Notes under the pieces: model-generated
Told to the model about the DNA's origin: nothing
The model's input: only the letters and a program-made list of their open reading frames with translations
Database searches by the model: none
Translations under genes and position numbers: made by a program
Part shown: piece by piece, positions 1 through 5,782 of the stretch
How the letters are laid out: every line of letters starts with the position of its first letter
Position numbering within the stretch: the stretch's first letter is position 1
NCBI GenBank assembly: GCA_029052375.1
Contig: JAIDJD010000185.1
Location: 1 to 7,754 of the forward strand
Source: Duncaniella sp.
Lineage (GTDB): Bacteria > Bacteroidota > Bacteroidia > Bacteroidales > Muribaculaceae
Length of the DNA: 7,754 nucleotides
Direction of reading: 5' to 3'

Positions 1-55
1 CTCGCAAAAAACTAAATTTCGATTCTCCTAAAAATGTTTTCTTTCGTCAAATAGC

Positions 56-63
56 TAATTTTG
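56..63 (+). promoter_or_regulatory. Possible upstream -7 promoter box
   Basis: TAATTTTG matches the Bacteroides -7 consensus TAnnTTTG exactly and is followed by GCA, as are the boxes at 155-162 and 7649-7656. I see no convincing TTG at the -33 position, since the equivalent place reads ATG within an A/T run. If active, transcription would start near base 70 and place the tandem repeat at 96-120 in the leader of the Yip1-like gene. It is a weak call because short AT-rich motifs arise by chance. Confidence 0.35.
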
Positions 64-95
64 CACTTGCCAGTTGAACCTGCGGGTCGCGTCGC

Positions 96-120
96 GTCAA
101 AGTTTGGTGTCAAAGTTTGG
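96..120. repeat. Perfect tandem 12-bp direct repeat
   Basis: GTCAAAGTTTGG occurs at 96-107 and again at 109-120, separated by a single T, giving a 13-bp period. Each copy contains CAAAGTTTG, a near-palindrome around a central G. The junction also forms TTTG-GTGT-CAAA as an inverted pair. Just upstream is a second short duplication, GTCGC twice at 86-95. The repeat lies between two promoter-like boxes and could be an operator, but it may equally be simple duplication. Confidence 0.8.
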
Positions 121-129
121 CCGGGGTTT

Positions 130-162
130 TTGCGTTAGTTTCGTAAAAAGTGCGTAACTTTG
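130..162 (+). promoter_or_regulatory. Bacteroides-type promoter of the Yip1-smpB unit
   Basis: The -7 box TAACTTTG (155-162) fits TAnnTTTG, and TTG of the -33 box is at 130-132, 22 nt upstream. That spacing is at the long end of what is usual. Transcription should start near base 170, about 20 nt before the ATG at 190. The box includes the TTG codon at 160, so that upstream codon cannot be the translation start if this promoter is used. Confidence 0.65.
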
Positions 163-189
163 CAAGTTGACAACTCCACCCACAAGCCT

Positions 190-735
190 ATGGACTATTT
201 TCTCAAGTATCTCTTCCAGCTCATACTGTCGCCCAAGAACGGATGGGAGGACATCGAGAAGGCCGACCTTGAGCCTTCGAGGCTGCTGAGGCGCGGCTAT
301 TATCCGCTTATTGCCTTGGCGGCGGCCAGTGTGTTCGTGCAGGCTCTGTTCTATCCCGGTCTCGAGACGATGGACCTGTTTGTCAGGATGGTCGAGTGGT
401 TTGTGGTCTACTTTGTGGGCTTCTTCTTCGGAGTGTTCGCCCTCTCTCTGTTTCTCGAGCCTATGACAACCGGCGGATATGACGACACGCGCGTCCACAC
501 CTTCGTGCTCTACACCCTCGGGCTCGAGGCGGTGATCAATATCGTGTTTCTCTGCCTGCCGGTGTCTCCGCTGGTGCTATTCTTCTTGCCGTGCTATGTG
601 GCGCTGGTCCAGTGGAAGGGTGTAGGCTACATGAAGGTATTGCCCGAGAAGGTTGGCAACTTCATGATACTCTCGATATTCGGAGTGCTCCTGCCTCCCT
701 ATCTGTTCTATTATATATTCTCCTCTATAATCTGA
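190..735 (+). CDS. Yip1-family-like multi-pass membrane protein
   Basis: This 181-residue protein is very hydrophobic. I see five likely membrane helices at about residues 37-56, 67-90, 102-123, 126-144 and 156-178. A short amphipathic N-terminus contains LSPKNGWEDIEK, the 'SP..W..I' opening often seen in bacterial Yip1-domain (DUF1282-type) proteins. That motif and the helix pattern are the basis for the family call. The molecular role of these bacterial proteins is not established, so no function is claimed. I chose ATG at 190 over the in-frame TTG at 160 because a -7 promoter box (155-162) covers the TTG. The stop is 5 nt before smpB, so the two genes are probably cotranscribed. An unrelated inner-membrane protein with a similar helix layout remains possible. 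Confidence 0.75.
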   Translation: MDYFLKYLFQLILSPKNGWEDIEKADLEPSRLLRRGYYPLIALAAASVFVQALFYPGLETMDLFVRMVEWFVVYFVGFFFGVFALSLFLEPMTTGGYDDTRVHTFVLYTLGLEAVINIVFLCLPVSPLVLFFLPCYVALVQWKGVGYMKVLPEKVGNFMILSIFGVLLPPYLFYYIFSSII

Positions 736-740
736 CCTCT

Positions 741-1208
741 ATGGCACGCAACAACATAAGACACAAGGAAGTAAACATCAAGAACAAACGTGCCTCGTTT
801 GACTATGCCATTGGCGACACCTATACAGCCGGCATCGTGCTGACGGGCACCGAAATCAAGTCGATACGCGACGGCAAGGCCTCGCTGGCAGATACATTCT
901 GTTTTGTAGAGAAGGGCGAGGTGTGGGTCAAGAATATGTATGTGGCCGAGTATTTCTATGGCTCGTACAACAACCACTCTGCCAGGCGCGACCGCAAGCT
1001 GCTGCTCAACCGCAAGGAGATAGCCAAGCTCGAGAAGACGGGCAAGGAGGCGGGATTCACCATCGTGCCCCTGCGCCTCTTCATCAACGACCGCGGACTG
1101 GCCAAGCTGGTCATAGGCGTGGCCCGAGGCAAGAAAGAGTTTGACAAGCGCCAGAGCATCAAGGAGCGCGAGAGCAAGCGCGACCTTGCCCGCGTGATGC
1201 AGAAGTAG
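741..1208 (+). CDS. smpB: SsrA-binding protein SmpB
   Basis: SmpB binds tmRNA (SsrA) and carries it into stalled ribosomes, so that the incomplete peptide is tagged for destruction and the ribosome is released. The protein is 155 residues, the usual length. It shows the family landmarks in order: N-terminal NKRASFDY (15-22), the OB-fold segment GIVLTGTEIKSIRDGKASL (31-49), the RRDRKLLL block (82-89), LRLFINDRGLAKLVIGVARGKK (111-132), and the basic tail with DKRQSIKERESKRD (135-148). In the known family this tail becomes helical in the decoding channel and stands in for the missing mRNA. The ATG at 741 gives the normal N-terminus. A longer frame starting at 591 only runs back through the Yip1-like gene. 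The gene is the second in a two-gene unit and is followed by the hairpin at 1241-1289. Confidence 0.97.
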   Translation: MARNNIRHKEVNIKNKRASFDYAIGDTYTAGIVLTGTEIKSIRDGKASLADTFCFVEKGEVWVKNMYVAEYFYGSYNNHSARRDRKLLLNRKEIAKLEKTGKEAGFTIVPLRLFINDRGLAKLVIGVARGKKEFDKRQSIKERESKRDLARVMQK

Positions 1209-1240
1209 TCTCCCCACTGCCTGCGTCTGATACGATTGCA

Positions 1241-1289
1241 CAATAAACAAACGGCTCCGTCCCGAGAGGATGGAGCCGTTTGTTTATTG
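1241..1289. terminator. Long bidirectional terminator hairpin between convergent genes
   Basis: The arm CAATAAACAAACGGCTCC (1241-1258) is perfectly complementary to 1272-1289, giving 18 bp. The apex can add a G-T wobble and three more pairs (1259-1262 with 1268-1271), leaving a CGAGA loop. The outer stem is A-rich on the left and T-rich on the right, and TTGTTTT follows on the plus strand at 1290-1296. It lies 32 nt after the smpB stop and 18 nt past the end of the converging nuclease gene, so it can serve both transcripts. Confidence 0.9.
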
Positions 1290-1307
1290 TTGTTTTGCGT
1301 AAAAGGA

Positions 1308-2162
1308 TTATCTGACGCTCTTGACCTTGTCGACCGGGATGCTGAAAATCCTGGCTATGGTCTCGTCGTCAAAGCCGTTCTTGCGCATGGCTCGGATGTT
1401 TTCGCACATCTGGCCCTCCCGGCCTCTTGCCTCTCCTTTTGCAAATCCCGAGTTGAATTCTGTTTCGGCTATTGCGAGGTTGTCTCGGTATATGCGCAGA
1501 GACTCCTCGTACGCCCAGCGTTCTTCCTTGGGCATATTGGCAATTTCGGCTATTGAGCCGAGGCGGTCAAACACAGCCTTCTGTGCGGCAAAGGGCATAC
1601 GGTCGAATGTCTGCATATTGTTCAAAACATAAAGCCATTTCTTGAAATCAGTGTCACACTCCTCCTCTGTCAAGTCAAAGAGAGGCAGTTGCAGAAAGAT
1701 CATGCGGAGTTTGTCTGAGAATTGTTCTCCCGTGGCCATATCTGCGAGGGCCACGTCTGTGCGGAGCTTTGCAAGCTCGGTCTCGCGGAACTTGAAGTTT
1801 AGAAAGTAAACGCCGTAGACGGGAGTTAGTTTATAGTTCCAGTCAGAACCTTTGATGCCCTGGCGGGCAATGTCAGTGGCGGCATAGTAGAGAGCCCTGT
1901 CGCGGAAGGTTGCCTGAAACTTGTTCTGCATCTCTACGATAATATGCTCTCCTGTGTCGGTGGTGCAGTAGATATCGTATAGCAGTCCGCGGTGTTCCTT
2001 GTCCTGGCGCAGGCGTTCCTTGTCGAGAAATACGAGGTCTGTGATTGCTCGCTCTCCTTCGAGCAGGGCGTTGAGGAAAGAGATGAGAATGTCCTTGCTC
2101 ATCTCCTGGCCGAAAATCTGTTTGAAGCCTACGTCGGTGAAGGGATTTAGGTATCTTGCCAT
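1308..2162 (-). CDS. Rpn-type PD-(D/E)XK nuclease family 'transposase'
   Basis: The 284-residue protein opens with NPFTDVGFKQIFG (6-18), the typical start of Bacteroidetes PD-(D/E)XK nuclease family transposases (PDDEXK_2, related to E. coli Rpn recombination-promoting nucleases). Likely active-site residues are D63 in LLYDIYC and E77-x-Q79 in IIVEMQNKF, the E-x-K/Q form of the motif. The middle segment (PVYGVYFLNF, about 114-123) and the C-terminal tail GFDDETIARIFSIPVDKV (263-280), which resembles a small helix-turn-helix, also fit the family. Despite the name, no terminal inverted repeats or target duplication are visible. GC is clearly lower than its neighbours: sampled 60-base blocks give 38% (1621-1680) and 45% (1801-1860), against 72% at 3121-3180 in mfd. 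This suggests horizontal acquisition. The frame looks intact. ATG at 2162 is about 15 nt from the predicted transcription start. Confidence 0.9.
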   Translation of the reverse strand: MARYLNPFTDVGFKQIFGQEMSKDILISFLNALLEGERAITDLVFLDKERLRQDKEHRGLLYDIYCTTDTGEHIIVEMQNKFQATFRDRALYYAATDIARQGIKGSDWNYKLTPVYGVYFLNFKFRETELAKLRTDVALADMATGEQFSDKLRMIFLQLPLFDLTEEECDTDFKKWLYVLNNMQTFDRMPFAAQKAVFDRLGSIAEIANMPKEERWAYEESLRIYRDNLAIAETEFNSGFAKGEARGREGQMCENIRAMRKNGFDDETIARIFSIPVDKVKSVR

Positions 2163-2183
2163 GGTTGTGCGACTTGTCTTCTA

Positions 2184-2215
2184 CAAAGATAGCAATAAAA
2201 ACCACCTCTCTCCAA
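2184..2215 (-). promoter_or_regulatory. Promoter of the Rpn-type nuclease gene
   Basis: On the minus strand the -7 box is TATCTTTG (2191 to 2184), an exact TAnnTTTG match. TTG of the -33 box is at 2215-2213, 21 nt away. Transcription should start near 2177, leaving a leader of about 15 nt before ATG 2162. The gene can therefore be expressed independently of mfd upstream. Confidence 0.65.
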
Positions 2216-2297
2216 GCTCTGCTGCATTTTTTTCAAAAATTTTATCTCTCCTGCAAACCTTTTCGGGGCGGGGGTTGTTGTATAGGTGTAGTTACTA

Positions 2298-2318
2298 TTA
2301 TTTGCACTGTGTTTTCAT
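2298..2318 (-). other. Possible 6-codon leader ORF (MKTQCK)
   Basis: On the minus strand, ATG at 2318 opens M-K-T-Q-C-K and closes with TAA immediately followed in frame by TAG. It sits in the AT-rich gap between mfd and the nuclease gene, after the hairpin at 2344-2372 and about 100 nt before the nuclease promoter. I see no promoter placed to transcribe it other than mfd read-through. Chance occurrence is quite possible. Confidence 0.2.
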
Positions 2319-2343
2319 GGTATTAGATTAAGGTTTATGAAAT

Positions 2344-2380
2344 ACGGGAGCTGTCGCGACGACAGCTCCCGTGTTTTTTT
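2344..2380 (+). terminator. Strong hairpin terminator, T-tract facing plus strand
   Basis: ACGGGAGCTGTCG (2344-2356) pairs perfectly with 2360-2372, 13 bp around a CGA triloop. A run of seven T follows at 2374-2380 on the plus strand. It lies 32 nt beyond the mfd stop, so it is the obvious candidate end for the S41-mfd transcript. In that minus direction, however, the sequence after the stem is ATTTCATAAACC, a poor U-tract. The canonical orientation is plus, where no gene is evident upstream. Confidence 0.85.
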
Positions 2381-2404
2381 CTCGCCGTGTCTATGGCGAG
2401 GGCC

Positions 2405-5400
2405 TCAGGAGGCTGGGGCCGATAGTATCTCGCGGCAGATGTCGAGGGCTGTCTCGACGGTCTTGACGTTGGCTATGGCGAAGGAGCGCCTCTTGTCGCG
2501 CTCGCGTATCTGCACACGGCGCGGATGGGCGGTGAGGTAGCCGAGCATACGCCCGAACATCTCGCTCTGGTAGTAGGCCTTGTTGGAGTCGTCCACGAAG
2601 TACATGAACATCTTGCCCTGCTTGAGCGAGACCTTCTCTATGCCGAGGCGCCGGGCCATGCGTCTTAGGGCGGGGATGCGGAGCAGTTCGAGCGCCACGC
2701 CGGGGATGGCTCCGAAGCGGTCTTCGAGGCGTGAGCGGAAGGCGTCGATATCCTCCTCCCGCTCTATGGCGTCGAGCTCGCGGTAGAGGTTGATGCGCTC
2801 GGCCTCGCCCGGGACATACTCGGCGGGCAGCAGGAGTTCCATGTCGCTCTCTATGACGCAGTCTGCCACGTAGTCGTCCTCGGCGGGGCGGCCTGCGGTG
2901 TTCTCCTCGCCGAGGTCGGCGAATTCCTGGGTGCGGAGTTCTGTGACGGCCTCCTTTAGTATCTTCTGGTATGTCTCGTATCCGAGGTCGGCTATGAATC
3001 CGCTCTGTTCGGCTCCGAGCAGGTTGCCGGCGCCGCGGATGTCGAGGTCCTGCATGGCTATGTGTATGCCGCTGCCGAGCTCGCTGAAGCTCTCTATGGC
3101 GTGGAGGCGTCTCCGGGCCACGGGCGAGAGGGGCACGTGAGGGGGCACGAGCAGGTAGCAGAAGGCCTTGCGGCTGCTGCGTCCGACGCGTCCGCGCAGC
3201 TGGTGGAGCTCGCTGAGCCCGAAGTTCTGCGCGTTGTTCACTATCATGGTGTTGACGTTGGGCATATCTATGCCGCTCTCGATGATGGTGGTGGCTATGA
3301 GTATGTCGTAGTCGTGGTTGGCAAAGTCTATGATGGTCTGCTCGAGCCTGTCGGGCGGCATCTGTCCGTGGCCCACGGCTATGCGGGCGTCGGGCACGAG
3401 ACGGCGCACACGGGCCTCGAGGTCGTAGAGCCCCTCGATGCGGTTGTTGACCATGAACACCTGGCCGTTGCGCGAGAGCTCGAAGTTGATGGCCTCGGAC
3501 AGCACCTCGTCGCTCCCGGCGTCGACTGTGGTGACGATGGGGTAGCGGTTGGGCGGAGGGGTGTTGATGGCCGAGAGGTCTCTGGCGCCCATCAGCGAGA
3601 ACTGCAGGGTGCGCGGTATGGGGGTTGCGCTCATCGTCAGGGTGTCGACGTTGACCTTCATCTGCTTGAGTTTCTCCTTGACGGCCACGCCGAACTTCTG
3701 CTCCTCGTCCACTATCAGGAGGCCGAGGTCTTTGAACCTTACGTCCTTGCCGATGATTTTGTGGGTGCCTATGAGGATATCTATCTTGCCCTCCCCGAGG
3801 TCTTTGAGTATGGCCTTGGTCTGCTTGGCCGTGCGGGCCCGCGAGAGGTATTCGACCCTGACGGGAAACTCCTTTAGGCGCTTGGAGAAGGTCTGGTAGT
3901 GCTGGTAGGCGAGGACGGTGGTGGGGACGAGGACGGCGGCCTGCTTGCTGTCTGCGGCGGCCTTGAAGGCGGCGCGGACGGCTATCTCGGTCTTGCCGAA
4001 TCCCACGTCGCCGCATATCAGGCGGTCCATGGGCCTGTCGCTCTCCATGTCGGCCTTGACGGCCTTGGTGGCGGCGAGCTGGTCGGGGGTGTCCTCGTAG
4101 ATGAACGATGCCTCGAGCTCGTGCTGCAGGTAGCTGTCCGGGGCGAAGGCAAATCCCTTCTGCTCGCACCGTGCGGCATAGAGCCTTATCAGGTCGCGGG
4201 CTATGTCTTTGAGCTTGCTCTTGGTGCGCTCCTTCAGCCTGTTCCATGCTCCGGTGCCGAGCTTGTTTATCTTGGGCGGGACGCCCTCCTTGCCTCTGTA
4301 CTTGGCCAGCTTGTGCAGGGAGTGGATGGAGACAAAGATGATGTCGTCGTTGGCATAGACCAGCTTGATCATCTCCTGGGTGCGTCCGTTGACGTCTGTG
4401 CGCAGGAGGCCGGCAAACTTGCCCACGCCGTGGTCTACGTGGACTATGTAGTCGCCCGGCTCTATGGCCGACAGCTCCTTGAGCGACATGGCCATCGACC
4501 CCGAGCGTGCGCGGTCGCTCTTGAGTGTGTACTTGTGGAAGCGGTCGAATATCTGATGGTCTGTGAAGACACACAGGCGGCGCTGATGGTCTACGAAGCC
4601 CTCGTGGAGCGTCGGCATCACGGGGTTGAACCGTATCTCGTCGCCCCTGTCCTCGAAGATGCTGTGGAGGCGCTCTATCTGCTTGCCGCTGTCCGAGAGG
4701 ATGTCTATGCTGTAGCCTTCGGAGAGGAATGCGGCGAACGACGAGGCTATCAGCTCGAAGTTTTTGTGATAGATGATCTGCGGCGAGCATCCGAAGTCTA
4801 TGCAGGCCTCGGGCTTGGCCCCTTCCGGCGGCCGTGCCGACGTAAAGCGGAGCTGGCGGAACCGTGAGAATTTCTCCTCGAAGTCGTCCGGGTCCACGAC
4901 GTGTCTCATGGCGTCCCTGTCTCCCTCGCCCGCGAGCATGGCGCTCGCCGAGAATTCCGCCCCGGCTATGGCCCTGATGCGCCCGAGGGTGTAGCCAGCG
5001 TCATGCACGGCTATCAGCGTCGAGGGGTCTATGAAGTCGAGCAGGGTCTCCCCGTCGGCCTCGCGGGCCACGCCCGAGGTGACGGAGGCGCTCTGCAGGC
5101 GCCTCTCCGAGAGCTGGGTCTCGATGTTGAAGAGGCGTATGGAGTCTATCTCGTCGCCGAAAAAGTCTACGCGCAGGGGCAGTTCGTTGCTGTAGCCGAA
5201 GATGTCGATGATAGAGCCTCGCATCGCAAACTGGCCCGGCTCGTAGACATAGTCTGTCTGGGCAAAGCCGTTCTCTCTGAGCCATGCGGCGGTCTCGGCC
5301 ATGTCTCGCGTCTCGCCTGCGGCGAGGGTTATGGTGTGCGAGGCCATCTCCTTGCGCGAGGCCACCTTCTCGGCCAGCGCTTCGGGGCAGGCCACTATGT

Positions 5401-5782
5401 AGAGGGGGGCTCCGGCGCCCTGCTCGTGCCAGCGGTTGAGGGCCTCGGTGCGCAGTATCTGCGAGGGTGGGTCTTCCTGGCCATACTTTATCTCGCGCTT
5501 GTAGCCCGAGGGGAACATCAGCACCCGCTCCTCGCCGAGGATGCGCGAGAGGTCGTGGTAGAGATATCCGGCGTCGTCGGGCGAGTCGGCCACCACCAGC
5601 GTGGGCACCTTGCGGGGCGCCATCGCGCCCAGGAGCAGGGCCGGGGCCGAGCCTGCCAGGCCGTAGAGGCTGACGGTATGCCGGCGCGAGCCGAGGGCCT
5701 TCTTCATGGCCTCGGCCCGCGCCGGAGAGAGAAATTCCGAGGCGAGCGCCCGGAGGGTCGCTGCGTTGCTGTCCTTGCTCAC
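2405..5782 (-). CDS. mfd: Transcription-repair coupling factor Mfd
   Basis: Mfd is an ATP-driven DNA translocase that pushes or removes RNA polymerase stalled at lesions and recruits UvrA for nucleotide excision repair. The 1125-residue length is normal for Bacteroidales. The N-terminal UvrB-like region includes FPSGYKREIKYGQEDPPSQI (90-109) and MRGSIIDIFGYSNELPLRVDFF (187-208). The RNA-polymerase interaction domain spans about 440-500 (YIVHVDHGVGKFAGL, YANDD). The RecG-like motor follows: Walker A GDVGFGKT (591-598), DEEQ (692-695), SATPIPRT (718-725), IESGIDMPN (834-842), QLRGRVGRSS (861-870) and a TRG-like segment QDLDIRGAGNLLG (911-923). The regulatory C-terminal domain is about 975-1110. 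All motor motifs are intact. I chose GTG at 5782: residues 10-50 match the expected N-terminus, and the next in-frame ATG (5707) would drop the first 25 residues. The start overlaps the S41 stop (GTGA), implying translational coupling. Confidence 0.97.
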   Translation of the reverse strand: MSKDSNAATLRALASEFLSPARAEAMKKALGSRRHTVSLYGLAGSAPALLLGAMAPRKVPTLVVADSPDDAGYLYHDLSRILGEERVLMFPSGYKREIKYGQEDPPSQILRTEALNRWHEQGAGAPLYIVACPEALAEKVASRKEMASHTITLAAGETRDMAETAAWLRENGFAQTDYVYEPGQFAMRGSIIDIFGYSNELPLRVDFFGDEIDSIRLFNIETQLSERRLQSASVTSGVAREADGETLLDFIDPSTLIAVHDAGYTLGRIRAIAGAEFSASAMLAGEGDRDAMRHVVDPDDFEEKFSRFRQLRFTSARPPEGAKPEACIDFGCSPQIIYHKNFELIASSFAAFLSEGYSIDILSDSGKQIERLHSIFEDRGDEIRFNPVMPTLHEGFVDHQRRLCVFTDHQIFDRFHKYTLKSDRARSGSMAMSLKELSAIEPGDYIVHVDHGVGKFAGLLRTDVNGRTQEMIKLVYANDDIIFVSIHSLHKLAKYRGKEGVPPKINKLGTGAWNRLKERTKSKLKDIARDLIRLYAARCEQKGFAFAPDSYLQHELEASFIYEDTPDQLAATKAVKADMESDRPMDRLICGDVGFGKTEIAVRAAFKAAADSKQAAVLVPTTVLAYQHYQTFSKRLKEFPVRVEYLSRARTAKQTKAILKDLGEGKIDILIGTHKIIGKDVRFKDLGLLIVDEEQKFGVAVKEKLKQMKVNVDTLTMSATPIPRTLQFSLMGARDLSAINTPPPNRYPIVTTVDAGSDEVLSEAINFELSRNGQVFMVNNRIEGLYDLEARVRRLVPDARIAVGHGQMPPDRLEQTIIDFANHDYDILIATTIIESGIDMPNVNTMIVNNAQNFGLSELHQLRGRVGRSSRKAFCYLLVPPHVPLSPVARRRLHAIESFSELGSGIHIAMQDLDIRGAGNLLGAEQSGFIADLGYETYQKILKEAVTELRTQEFADLGEENTAGRPAEDDYVADCVIESDMELLLPAEYVPGEAERINLYRELDAIEREEDIDAFRSRLEDRFGAIPGVALELLRIPALRRMARRLGIEKVSLKQGKMFMYFVDDSNKAYYQSEMFGRMLGYLTAHPRRVQIRERDKRRSFAIANVKTVETALDICREILSAPAS

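Noticed and set aside
711..1250. Minus-strand frames opposite smpB (179 and 95 codons)
   Set aside because: smpB is unmistakable on the plus strand; the antisense frames have no family features and no minus promoter.
1308..2162. A complete insertion sequence around the Rpn-type gene
   Set aside because: No terminal inverted repeats or target-site duplication could be found on either side. The hairpins at 1241 and 2344 are unrelated to each other in sequence.
2147..2227. A 26-codon minus-strand ORF overlapping the nuclease start (begins MQQSLERGG)
   Set aside because: It begins upstream of the predicted nuclease transcription start near 2177, so it would not be in that mRNA, and its sequence is not recognisable.
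2391..4790. A 799-codon open frame on the minus strand in another frame within mfd
   Set aside because: Its translation is a low-complexity mix of Arg, Pro, His and Gln with no recognisable domain, as expected from the shifted frame of a GC-rich gene. The mfd frame shows every family motif.
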